Assembly (NCBI GenBank): GCA_024710445.1
Contig: JANJUT010000260.1
Span: forward strand, 1 to 6,932
Direction of reading: 5' to 3'
Source of the DNA: Thiobacillus sp.
GTDB taxonomy: Bacteria > Pseudomonadota > Gammaproteobacteria > Burkholderiales > Thiobacillaceae
DNA: 6,932 nt
This document shows positions 1-6,385 of this stretch, piece by piece. Below the pieces are notes generated by a model that saw only the letters and a program-made list of their open reading frames with translations, did not search any database and was not told the origin of the DNA. Each line of letters begins with the position of its first letter. Positions within the stretch are counted from its first letter, which is position 1. The position numbers and the translations under genes are program-made.

Positions 1-126
1 GTTGATTTGCACGAACTGGGTCGACAACACCATGCCATGCACCGCGGCCGAGGCAAGCAGGGCGAGCGCGAAGCGCGTGCCTTGCTTGGAGGGTTCAGCG
101 AGAAGGGTGGAGGGGGCGGACGCCAT
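1..126 (-). CDS. tonB: TonB-like energy transducer, N-terminal 42 residues (cut by left window edge)
   Basis: The reading frame from the ATG at 126-124 stays open to base 1, giving 42 residues, so the C-terminal part lies outside the window. Seen: about 17 polar, cytoplasm-like residues ending in K-Q-G-T-R, then one hydrophobic helix (about residues 18-38) containing S26-A-A-V-H30-G. E. coli TonB has S16-V-C-I-H20-G in its single membrane anchor, with the same Ser-to-His spacing; those residues are needed for coupling to ExbB/ExbD. By family, TonB carries proton-motive energy to outer-membrane receptors for siderophores and cobalamin. An in-frame TAA just upstream limits the start to this ATG or a TTG at 135-133; neither has a clear Shine-Dalgarno. 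The gene begins 30 bp after the ribonuclease stop on the same strand and is probably cotranscribed. The proline-rich linker and C-terminal domain cannot be checked, so the family call rests on the anchor. Confidence 0.62.
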   Translation of the reverse strand, partial: MASAPSTLLAEPSKQGTRFALALLASAAVHGMVLSTQFVQIN

Positions 127-156
127 GCCGATCAATTAATAAGGACAGACCTGATT

Positions 157-2025
157 CTACGAAACGGCAGCGCTGCTGTCAGGCGGGGTTTCCAGCGTTT
201 CCAGCAATTCGGCGTGAAAGGTGATATCGAGCAGATCAATGCTGGAGATCGCCAGCCGCACCTTCGATCCGGGCGCAACGCCGGCGACCGAAGGCGCACG
301 CGTCACCATCGGCAGTGAGTCAAAGCGCACCAGATCCTCGCGAATCACGCTGGCTGCCACCTCACTGATGTTTTCCTGAATCAGCCAGCGCAGCATCCAG
401 TAACGCTCCAGGCGGCGCTGAAACTCGTTGTAGGCGTCGTAGGCCAGTTCGAATTCGCGCACCACCGAAAACAGCTGCTCACTGCGCGGCGGATAGGCAG
501 GATCGGTCTGCCGCACCAGCGAAATCAGCTGGCGCTGATTCACCAGATCGACATAGCGCCGCAACGGCGACGACGACCAGGCGTACTGGTCAACGCCGAG
601 GCCGACGTGCGGGTCGGGCGAGGTCGTCATCCGTGTCTTGCCGCCCGATTGCGCGCGGTAGATGCCGGGCACGCGGTTTTCCGCCAGCCAGCCGCCCCAG
701 TGCGCGTTGGCGAAAATCATGAACTCCGACACCACCTTGTCGATGGGGCTGCCGCGCTTGCGCGGCACGATGCTGATGCGTTCGCCGTCGACCTTGAAGT
801 TGTAGTCGATACGGTCGACCGTATCGGCCTTGCCGCGCCCTGCCTCGAGCACCGCGGCAAAATCGTGCAGCCATTCGAGCTCGCGGCGGTAGGGATAGTT
901 GGGCACGTCCGGATTGCGCAGGGTATCGGCATTGAATTCGACTTCGAGCAGTTCGTGGCGCAGGTTGTCGGCGATGTGCACCATTTCCAGCCTGGTTTCG
1001 GTGCCGAGCACGCGCAGGTCGGGCGCCACGTCCACATACAGCGACAGCGCCGGGCAGTCGTGGGTTTCGCCCAGGGTGTAATGGTGGATCAGCGCATCCG
1101 GCAGCATGGTGATCTTGTTGCCGGGGAAATACACGGTCGACAGCCGTTCGCGCGCCACGCGGTCGAGTTCCGAACCGGGGGGAATACCGAGCGCGGGCGC
1201 GGCGATATGGATGCCGACGCGGACGGTGCCGTCGTCCAGCCATTGCACCGACAGCGCATCGTCGATCTCGGTGGTCGCCTCGTCGTCCATGGAAAAAGCG
1301 CGTACCGAGCTCCGTGGTAATTCGGGCGGGTCGCTTGGCTCGGTCACATCGGCAAACCCGGTGCCGCGCGGAAAGTATTCCAGCTGGAAGCTGGCCTGGT
1401 GAAACTCGAGCGTCGATGGAATCGCGCCGCAGCGTTCGATCAATCGCAGGGGTGACAGGCCGGTGGCAGCGGCCGCGTCTTCCAGTGCCTTGTATTCCAG
1501 TGTGTTCTTGTCGGGCGCGATCAGGATGCGCGGGATCAGCGACCCGTATTCCTCGGGCAGCCGGAAAGCCGTCAATTCTTCTGCCAGTTTTGCCTGCCGT
1601 TCTGCCGCCAGCCGCTTCTTCTCCTGCCCGGCCTTGGCTGCGGCCAGGGTTTCGGCGGGGGCGGGGCGGTAACGGCCTTTGCCTTTCTTGTGGAAGTAAA
1701 TCGGCGAACCGTGCAGTTTCAATAGCAGCGCCACGGATTCGGCCGGCTGCGGCGTGTGGCCGTAGTATTCCTGGGCCAGTTGTTCGAAGCCGAATTCGTC
1801 CGTACCCGCTGCTTCCCACAAAAAATCGGCGTCGAGGTCCGCTGCAAGCGTCTCGGCCTCGGCCATGACTTCACCTGGCGCGGGCGCAGCAAAACGCAGC
1901 AGCAGATTGGCTGCCTTGATCTTGCTGCGTTTGCCCGATGCTGTTTCAACCTGCGCAGTGGCGTCGGTTTCGGACAGGATGGAGCCGGCCTTGAAGTGGC
2001 CGTCTTCTTCAAAAATGACGTGCAT
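157..2025 (-). CDS. RNB-domain exoribonuclease (RNase II family)
   Basis: This is a complete 622-residue protein of about RNase II size (E. coli RNase II is about 644). It should be a processive 3'-to-5' exoribonuclease degrading single-stranded RNA in the cytoplasm. Seen: an N-terminal part (1-235) with little resemblance to the usual cold-shock domains; an RNB core from about 241 to 500 opening with F244-S-M-D247-D-E-A-T-T-E253-I-D255-D256-A-L-S; and the late motif S-S-P-L-R489-R490-Y-V-D-L-V-N at 485-496. Aligned with E. coli RNase II, D247, D255 and D256 match metal ligands D201, D209 and D210, while D207 is replaced by E253. The tail (about 585-612) could be a weak S1-like RNA-binding segment. 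The start M-H-V-I-F-E-E-D-G is the only sensible ATG and follows the hydrolase stop by 6 bp, which implies translational coupling. The general family is certain; substrate preference and RNase II versus RNase R behaviour are not visible. Confidence 0.93.
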   Translation of the reverse strand: MHVIFEEDGHFKAGSILSETDATAQVETASGKRSKIKAANLLLRFAAPAPGEVMAEAETLAADLDADFLWEAAGTDEFGFEQLAQEYYGHTPQPAESVALLLKLHGSPIYFHKKGKGRYRPAPAETLAAAKAGQEKKRLAAERQAKLAEELTAFRLPEEYGSLIPRILIAPDKNTLEYKALEDAAAATGLSPLRLIERCGAIPSTLEFHQASFQLEYFPRGTGFADVTEPSDPPELPRSSVRAFSMDDEATTEIDDALSVQWLDDGTVRVGIHIAAPALGIPPGSELDRVARERLSTVYFPGNKITMLPDALIHHYTLGETHDCPALSLYVDVAPDLRVLGTETRLEMVHIADNLRHELLEVEFNADTLRNPDVPNYPYRRELEWLHDFAAVLEAGRGKADTVDRIDYNFKVDGERISIVPRKRGSPIDKVVSEFMIFANAHWGGWLAENRVPGIYRAQSGGKTRMTTSPDPHVGLGVDQYAWSSSPLRRYVDLVNQRQLISLVRQTDPAYPPRSEQLFSVVREFELAYDAYNEFQRRLERYWMLRWLIQENISEVAASVIREDLVRFDSLPMVTRAPSVAGVAPGSKVRLAISSIDLLDITFHAELLETLETPPDSSAAVS

Positions 2026-2031
2026 GAAAAA

Positions 2032-2586
2032 TCAGAAATCCAGAATGGTTTGAAAGTGGCGCTCGAACCCGGCAAAGCCGTGGTCGCCGCCGTCTTCGAT
2101 GATGTGCGTGGCCCCCGCATAGTAGGCTACTGCATCGCGGTAATCGAGCACCTCGTCGCCGGTTTGCGCCAGTAGCAGATAGCGTTCGGGCCGGGTAATG
2201 GCCTGGACATCCATAGCGGCGAGTTCGGCCAGATGCTGCCCGGTGAGCACCCACTTCTCGCCGGTATGCCAGTTGGTCTGGGGGCCGAGGGCGCTTTGCA
2301 GCAAGGTGTGGGCATGCACCGCCGGGTTGACCAGCACCGCTTTCCAGCCGTGCTTTTCGGCCAGATGGGTGGCATAGAAGCCGCCGAGCGAACTGCCAAC
2401 CAGCGTAACCGGACCCTCGAGGTGCGCCAGGTCGGCCTCGACCTGGGCGATGGCGGCGCCGGGACTATTGGGCAGTGCCGGGCAGAGATAGTCCGCCTGC
2501 CGCCCGAGGCTGCCCATGTACTCGCCGAGCACCTTGGCTTTGCCTGAAGCTGGGGAGGAATTGAAGCCGTGAAGATAGACAATCAT
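2032..2586 (-). CDS. yqiA: YqiA-family alpha/beta hydrolase (putative esterase)
   Basis: This is a complete 184-residue protein close in length to E. coli YqiA (about 193). Seen: the opening I-V-Y-L-H-G-F-N-S-S-P (2-12) with the oxyanion-region HGF, the nucleophile elbow G64-S-S66-L-G68, then V-N-P-A-V (86-90), T-G-D144-E-V-L-D148-Y-R (142-150) and G-G-D-H169-G-F (166-171). These give a Ser66/Asp/His169 triad with the Asp in the TGDEVLDYR segment, and each block matches YqiA as I remember it. By family it is a small cytoplasmic carboxylesterase acting on short acyl or thioester substrates; the physiological substrate is unknown. The ATG at 2586-2584 is chosen because family members start just before the I/L-x-Y-L-H-G strand; a GTG directly in front (2589-2587) would add one residue. 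No strong ribosome-binding site is visible at either. It is the first gene of the minus-strand cluster. Confidence 0.92.
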   Translation of the reverse strand: MIVYLHGFNSSPASGKAKVLGEYMGSLGRQADYLCPALPNSPGAAIAQVEADLAHLEGPVTLVGSSLGGFYATHLAEKHGWKAVLVNPAVHAHTLLQSALGPQTNWHTGEKWVLTGQHLAELAAMDVQAITRPERYLLLAQTGDEVLDYRDAVAYYAGATHIIEDGGDHGFAGFERHFQTILDF

Positions 2587-2732
2587 CACTGGATTTTACC
2601 GGGGCGGAGGGGATTCCAGAAATGGAAGCGCGGCAGCCGGTACAGGCGTGAAAAAACCACACAGAGGGCCCGCCAGAGCAAACATGTGCGGGCGTAGCAA
2701 CCCTGGCATTAAATTTTGTGTTTAACTGTACG

Positions 2733-2762
2733 TTAAGTCCTTAATAATTATATGGTTATATT
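2733..2762 (+). promoter_or_regulatory. Candidate promoter of the NIT-PAS-GGDEF-EAL gene
   Basis: TTAAGT at 2733-2738 (three matches to TTGACA) and TATATT at 2757-2762 (five matches to TATAAT) are separated by 18 bp. A start near 2769 would leave a leader of about 20 bases before the ATG at 2789. The elements overlap the candidate minus-strand -10, so the two divergent transcripts could compete for polymerase. This is a motif-only inference. Confidence 0.28.
2747..2752 (-). promoter_or_regulatory. Candidate -10 box for the hydrolase/ribonuclease/TonB cluster
   Basis: Read on the minus strand, bases 2752-2747 spell TATAAT, a perfect sigma-70 -10 hexamer, inside an AT-rich patch (about 2708-2763) set in otherwise GC-rich DNA. 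Transcription would start near 2740 and leave a leader of roughly 150 bases before the hydrolase ATG. No good -35 lies at 16-18 bp spacing (GCTGCT or GGCTGC); the nearest TTGA-like hexamer (TTGAGG, 2780-2775) is 22 bp away, too far. The call rests on the -10 alone, and such hexamers arise easily in AT-rich DNA. Confidence 0.3.
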
Positions 2763-2788
2763 TGCGTGAGCAGCCCTCAACAGGATTC

Positions 2789-5584
2789 ATGAAGAAATCC
2801 CGCAGCCCCCTCTCTTTCCTGCCGTTTGCTGCCATGCCCCCGCGCCAGCTCATCAATCTCTCGATTGTGGGCCTGACCCTGTTCGTGGTGGGGCTGTCAG
2901 GCGTCATGGCCTGGCAGTCCTATCGGGACTATCGTGCCAACCAGCAGATGGTGCTTGCCGATACCATGTCCGACCAACTGATTCGCGCGGCCGGTATCAC
3001 GGCAACTGAACGCGGTCTGACCTCGGCTGCGCTGGGACTGGGTCGGCAGGCTTCGCCCGATATCCGGGGCAGGATAGGCGAGTTGCGCCAGCGGGGAGAT
3101 GTCGCCTGGCAGGCCGCCCTGACATCGGCCGAGGCGCTGAAGACGGCGGGTATCAACCACGACTTTCCTGCCATCATCGATGCTGCAAAGCAGGCACAAC
3201 ATGCTTTCCTGGGTGCGCGCGAACAGGCTGACCGTTGCCTGGCCGAATCGGCGGACTGTGTCATCAGCGGGCCGGAATGGATCAAGGTCAGCAGCGCCCT
3301 GATCGGGATGGCCAAACGGTTGCGGGAGGAAGTTTTTCTGGCAGTCGAGTCGCCGCGCCATGTGGCACAGCTGGATCGCACCATGAAGCGCTGGGCTGCG
3401 GTGGCAAGTGAGGAGGCGGGCCTTGAGCGCGGCATTCTTGCGTGGCATATCGGTTTGCACCGGCCGTTGCAGGGGCCGACGCTGGAGAGTCTGAAAGCCT
3501 GTCGTGACGAGGTGGACCGTACTACTCGCGAGATGATCGCTTTCAGCAAGCGGTCCGACAGCGATGCGCGCATCAGGCGGGCGGTAGCGGTCATGCAGGC
3601 CAGCTTCCTGGATCAGTTCGAACGTCAGCGCCGTCAGGTCTATGCCGCGTCGGAGAGCGGCCAATATCCCGTGAATGCAGGCCAATGGATGGAGGACGCC
3701 ACGCGCGCGATAGACAGCCTGCTCGCCATTGCCACCGTGACATCGCAGATCACGCACGAACATGCGAATCGTGCCATGCAGGCAGCAAAGTGGAATATGG
3801 TTTTCCAGTTCATCGTGGCGTTTTTCGCTTTGGGATTTGCCGTGGTAAGCCTGACCCGGGTGCGGCAGACGGCCAATGAACTGTTCCGCCAGAAGGAAAT
3901 GGCCGAGATCACGCTGAATTCGATCGGCGATGCTGTGATCACAACCGACGCCGAGGCCCGGGTCGAAACCCTTAATCCGGTGGCCGAGGAAATGACCGGC
4001 TGGAGCAATGCCGAGGCACGCGGCCACAAAATCAGCGAAGTGTTTTACATCGTCAATGGCCTGAGCCGCGACTCCGAACCCAATCCCATTGAGGCGTGTC
4101 TGCGCAATCGCTGTGTGGTCGGCCTGGGCACCAATACCGTGCTTATCCGGCGTGATGGCGCCGAGTTCGTGGTCGAGGATTCGGCAGCGCCGATTCTGGA
4201 TCGCAACGGCAACATCGTCGGCGCGGTCATGGTGTTTTACGACGTCAGCCTGATGCACCGTATTCCGCATCTTCTCTCGTATCACGCGGCCCACGACGCC
4301 CTTACCGGCCTCATCAATCGCCGCGAGTTCGAGCGTCGCCTGTCGGAATTGCTGGTGCAGGCCAAGCATACCCACCAGCAGCATGCCCTGGCCTATCTCG
4401 ATCTGGATCAGTTCAAGCTGGTCAACGACACCTGCGGTCATGCCGTCGGTGACCGGCTGTTGTGCCAGATCACCTTCCTGCTGAAAGAGAAGGTGCGCGA
4501 TGCCGACACCCTGGCCCGTCTGGGGGGCGATGAATTCGGCTTGTTGCTGGAGAATTGCCCGCTTGAACGTGCGCAGCACATCACCGAGGAACTGCTGGAA
4601 ACGGTCAAGGATTTCCGCTTCGTCTGGCAGGGCCACAGTTTCGATGTCGGGGTCAGCATCGGGCTGGTGCCGATCAGCGAGGACAGCGTCACTCCGGCCG
4701 AGGTGTTGAGCGAGGCCGATGCCGCCTGCTTTACCGCCAAGGAAAAGGGGCGCAACCGGGTGCAGGTCTATCAGCCTGGCGACATGGAAATGGCCCGGCG
4801 GCATGGCGAAATGAAGTGGGTGTCGCGTCTGCACAAGGCCATGGACGAAAACCGCTTTCGCCTGCATTGCCAGACCATAGCACCGCTGAACGGTGACCTT
4901 GCCAGGCATGGCGAGATCCTGCTGCGGCTGCAGGACGAGGACGGCAAGCTGGTGCCGCCGATGGCTTTTTTGCCCGCCGCCGAGCGCTACAACCTGATGC
5001 CGGCCATCGACCGCTGGGTGATCGGCGCCGCCCTGGCCACCATCGGCGAATATCTGCGTCAACAACAGGATCAGCGCCGCCTGATGTGCAACATCAATCT
5101 GTCCGGTGCTTCGCTCGGCGAGCCGGGCTTGCAGAGCTACATCGACGAACAGCTGGCCCTGCACCAGGTGCCGCCCGATACCATCTGCTTCGAGATCACC
5201 GAAAGCGTGGCCATCGCCAATCTGGAGCGTGCCGCTACGTTCATGCATGCCATGCGGCAGAAAGGCTGCCGCTTTGCGCTGGACGACTTCGGCAGCGGAC
5301 TGTCCTCATTTGCCTATCTCAAGGCCCTGCCGGTGGACTACCTGAAGATCGACGGCGTCTTCGTCAAGGATGTCGCACACGATCCCGTGGCGCGCGCTAT
5401 GGTGCAGGCCATTCATACCGTCGGCCACGTCATGGGCATCAAGACCGTTGCCGAATATGTGGAAAACGACCGGATTCTGGCTGCGCTCAGGGAGATTGGT
5501 GTGGATTATGCCCAGGGGTATGGGATTGCGCATCCGCGTCCCATGGACGAATGTCTGCGGACGTGTGGATTGAAGGGCGACTGA
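2789..5584 (+). CDS. Membrane-bound NIT-like/PAS/GGDEF/EAL c-di-GMP sensor protein
   Basis: This 931-residue inner-membrane protein should couple an external signal to cyclic-di-GMP turnover. Domain order seen: TM1 about 21-42; a mostly helical periplasmic region about 43-335; TM2 about 336-357; PAS about 372-490; GGDEF about 500-662; EAL about 680-925. The periplasmic region has two E-R-G helices (E74-R75-G76, E213-R214-G215) placed as in NIT nitrate/nitrite-sensing domains, which is suggestive only. It also has C150 and C157, which could form a disulfide. The cyclase has G579-G-D-E-F583 and an inhibitory RxxD (R570-D573) exactly five residues upstream. The phosphodiesterase has E709-I-L (variant of EAL), N768-I-N770, F-E802-I-T-E805, D832-D833-F-G-S-G, K853 in Y-L-K-I-D, E889 and Q909-G-Y, so both activities look intact. 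The ATG at 2789 is preferred; AGGA precedes it by only 3 bases. A TTG at 2762 would add nine residues. The gene is monocistronic and divergent from the hydrolase cluster. Confidence 0.93.
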   Translation: MKKSRSPLSFLPFAAMPPRQLINLSIVGLTLFVVGLSGVMAWQSYRDYRANQQMVLADTMSDQLIRAAGITATERGLTSAALGLGRQASPDIRGRIGELRQRGDVAWQAALTSAEALKTAGINHDFPAIIDAAKQAQHAFLGAREQADRCLAESADCVISGPEWIKVSSALIGMAKRLREEVFLAVESPRHVAQLDRTMKRWAAVASEEAGLERGILAWHIGLHRPLQGPTLESLKACRDEVDRTTREMIAFSKRSDSDARIRRAVAVMQASFLDQFERQRRQVYAASESGQYPVNAGQWMEDATRAIDSLLAIATVTSQITHEHANRAMQAAKWNMVFQFIVAFFALGFAVVSLTRVRQTANELFRQKEMAEITLNSIGDAVITTDAEARVETLNPVAEEMTGWSNAEARGHKISEVFYIVNGLSRDSEPNPIEACLRNRCVVGLGTNTVLIRRDGAEFVVEDSAAPILDRNGNIVGAVMVFYDVSLMHRIPHLLSYHAAHDALTGLINRREFERRLSELLVQAKHTHQQHALAYLDLDQFKLVNDTCGHAVGDRLLCQITFLLKEKVRDADTLARLGGDEFGLLLENCPLERAQHITEELLETVKDFRFVWQGHSFDVGVSIGLVPISEDSVTPAEVLSEADAACFTAKEKGRNRVQVYQPGDMEMARRHGEMKWVSRLHKAMDENRFRLHCQTIAPLNGDLARHGEILLRLQDEDGKLVPPMAFLPAAERYNLMPAIDRWVIGAALATIGEYLRQQQDQRRLMCNINLSGASLGEPGLQSYIDEQLALHQVPPDTICFEITESVAIANLERAATFMHAMRQKGCRFALDDFGSGLSSFAYLKALPVDYLKIDGVFVKDVAHDPVARAMVQAIHTVGHVMGIKTVAEYVENDRILAALREIGVDYAQGYGIAHPRPMDECLRTCGLKGD

Positions 5585-5630
5585 CGGATCGGGGGCACGC
5601 GATAACGGGATGAAGGGTAATGCGGTTCGC

Positions 5631-5683
5631 TGTCGTTGCGAGTACCCGAAGGGTATGAACTTTGCGAAGCAATCCAGTACTGG
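5631..5683. repeat. REP-like palindromic element with TTGCGAG...GCGAAGCAATCC ends
   Basis: The element opens with GTCGTTGCGAG (5632-5642) and closes with GCGAAGCAATCC (5664-5675 region), ends that I recall from short palindromic repeats scattered between genes in many bacteria. TTGC at 5636-5639 can pair with GCAA at 5669-5672. Inside is a small perfect hairpin, TACCC-GAA-GGGTA (5643-5655). It runs into a 10-base palindrome, CCAGTACTGG (5674-5683). The family resemblance is from memory and copy number cannot be counted here. Confidence 0.5.
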
Positions 5684-5720
5684 TCGGGCACGGAGCACGA
5701 CGGAATAGTTAGCGCTCTCG

Positions 5721-5789
5721 CTTGGCGACTGACCGCTGGCCGGGGGTAGCCCGGCAGCTAGTCACTTTTCTTGTCTCGCCAAGAAAAGT
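5721..5789. repeat. Composite inverted repeat with two mutually exclusive foldings
   Basis: Three pairings are visible. GCTGGCCGGG (5735-5744) pairs with CCCGGCAGC (5750-5758) with one bulged base, flanked by GACT/AGTC (5727-5730 with 5760-5763). ACTTTTCTTG (5764-5773) is a perfect 10-bp inverted repeat with CAAGAAAAGT (5780-5789) around a 6-base loop. CTTGGCGA (5721-5728) is also complementary to TCGCCAAG (5776-5783), which overlaps the right arm of the second hairpin, so the outer stem and that hairpin cannot form together. The AAGAAAAGTAACCAAAAGAA tract resembles, from memory, a dispersed intergenic repeat of proteobacteria. Confidence 0.55.
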
Positions 5790-5822
5790 AACCAAAAGAA
5801 GGCGACCCCGACATCCCCGAAA

Positions 5823-5949
5823 CCCCGAAGATCAAGCGCGTCGGGTGGACGGCAAAGAACTCGCCCCGCTTTTGTAGCGTTAATTAATTTTGTGAGCGGG
5901 GCTCAAACACCTTTGCCGCTGATCCACCCGACACACTTGATCTTCGGCG
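5823..5949. repeat. Long nested imperfect palindrome (~125 bases), MITE- or REP-like
   Basis: Three stem segments nest in order. Bases 5825-5849 pair with 5923-5947: 23 of 25 positions are exact complements and the other two are G.T pairs. Bases 5850-5857 (CGGCAAAG) pair with 5911-5918 (CTTTGCCG) after a 4-base bulge. Bases 5863-5870 (GCCCCGCT) pair with 5895-5902 (AGCGGGGC). The terminal loop (5871-5894) contains the self-complementary TTAATTAA at 5880-5887. The two mismatches being wobble-compatible suggests the structure matters as RNA, or that one arm has drifted. No flanking target-site duplication or encoded protein was found. It lies between convergent genes and could act as a transcript-end structure. 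Confidence 0.72.
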
Positions 5950-6011
5950 GGTCTGTAAGGGGAGGAAAGTCAAAACCAGGGCGGTGATGACTGAGCGGTT
6001 TGTGTGCTTGT

Positions 6012-6058
6012 GTAGCGATGCGAATGCGGCGCAATGCCCTTCGGTTATTGCGCTCTAC
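6012..6058. repeat. REP-like hairpin GCGCAAT-N11-ATTGCGC
   Basis: GCGCAAT (6029-6035) and ATTGCGC (6047-6053) are perfect inverted arms around an 11-base loop that contains CC-TTC-GG. Outer bases GTAGCG (6012-6017) are complementary to CGCTCTAC (6051-6058) apart from a 2-base insertion. On the minus strand the core reads as a GCGCAATAACC / GAAGGGCATTGCGC element that I recall as a common intergenic repeat in proteobacteria. It lies 17 bases past the stop of the small membrane-protein gene and may stabilise the 3' end of that transcript; no T-run follows. Confidence 0.5.
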
Positions 6059-6070
6059 GCAAGCTGGTTG

Positions 6071-6376
6071 TCAACCGAACATGAAAAGGTATACGCCTAA
6101 TGGCGTTGCAGAAAACTCTGTAAATAAGGCAACGAATAACGTAAGTCCTGTTACAGCTAGGCCCGCAATCATGCTGATGGCTCTAATCTTGTGACGTATC
6201 TTGGCTACGCTAAGCTCCTCTCGGTCTCCTTTCCATACGCCATCCACAAAGTATTCAGGTCCAACGCGATCATTGATACCAAGCAAAATGTTTAATACCC
6301 ATATGATGGCCATTGAGACCAACACTCCAAGCATGACGGTTCCAATGAGGAAAACTAGGATTTTAAATAACATCAT
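6071..6376 (-). CDS. Small two-helix membrane protein of unknown function
   Basis: I do not recognise this 101-residue protein. Seen: a long hydrophobic stretch at about residues 6-33, a charged loop at about 34-65 (D36, R37, E41, D45, K49, D51, R52, E53, E54, K59, R61, K63, R65), and a second hydrophobic helix at about 66-86 with a short apolar tail. Basic residues at the end of the loop favour a cytoplasmic loop by the positive-inside rule. No signal-peptidase site or catalytic motif is visible. Two consecutive ATGs (6376-6374, 6373-6371) are possible starts; the weak GAAG upstream is better spaced for the second. It begins 9 bp after the stop of the next gene upstream on the same strand, so the two are probably one transcript. 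Codon and base composition are more AT-rich than in the left part of the window. It could be an accessory or anchor for its neighbour, or an unrelated inner-membrane protein. Confidence 0.72.
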   Translation of the reverse strand: MMLFKILVFLIGTVMLGVLVSMAIIWVLNILLGINDRVGPEYFVDGVWKGDREELSVAKIRHKIRAISMIAGLAVTGLTLFVALFTEFSATPLGVYLFMFG

Positions 6377-6385
6377 TTCTTCAGA

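Larger units (their letters stand above)
5585..6070. other. Gene-free intergenic zone rich in inverted repeats
   Basis: No convincing gene lies in these 486 bases: the short open frames are unrelated to known proteins, lack ribosome-binding sites or are antisense tails of the flanking genes. At least four inverted-repeat elements occupy much of the zone and are listed separately. No tRNA, no terminator with a clean U-tract and no transposase remnant was seen. The zone separates convergent genes (the GGDEF-EAL gene from the left, the small membrane-protein gene from the right), so some hairpins could end transcription in both directions, but none is directly followed by a T-run. Confidence 0.75.

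Noticed and set aside
590..1819. 409-codon minus-strand frame and several plus-strand frames within the ribonuclease gene
   Set aside because: They overlap the RNB gene in other frames and translate to arginine-, alanine- and proline-rich sequence typical of GC-rich shadow frames.
2668..2693. GCCCGC/GCGGGC hairpin as a terminator in the divergent intergenic region
   Set aside because: Six base pairs around a 14-base loop with no adjacent T-run on either strand; there is also no transcript expected to end there.
2659..2706. Possible c-di-GMP (GEMM-type) riboswitch ahead of the GGDEF-EAL gene
   Set aside because: GCAAAC and GTAGCAACCC vaguely recall GEMM sequence, but the hairpin expected between the conserved segments and the tetraloop/receptor parts are absent, and the region lies upstream of the predicted transcription start.
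2897..5248. 783-codon open frame on the minus strand opposite the GGDEF-EAL gene
   Set aside because: It is antisense to a well-supported gene with clear domains. The translation has no recognisable domain and the low stop frequency is explained by GC-rich codon use.
5585..6070. CRISPR array or integron attC site
   Set aside because: There are no regularly spaced direct repeats, and none of the hairpins carries the paired core sites (GTTRRRY/RYYYAAC) expected of attC.
6000..6194. 64-codon plus-strand open frame
   Set aside because: It starts inside a repeat hairpin and then runs antisense through the small membrane-protein gene, with no ribosome-binding site and no protein-like pattern.
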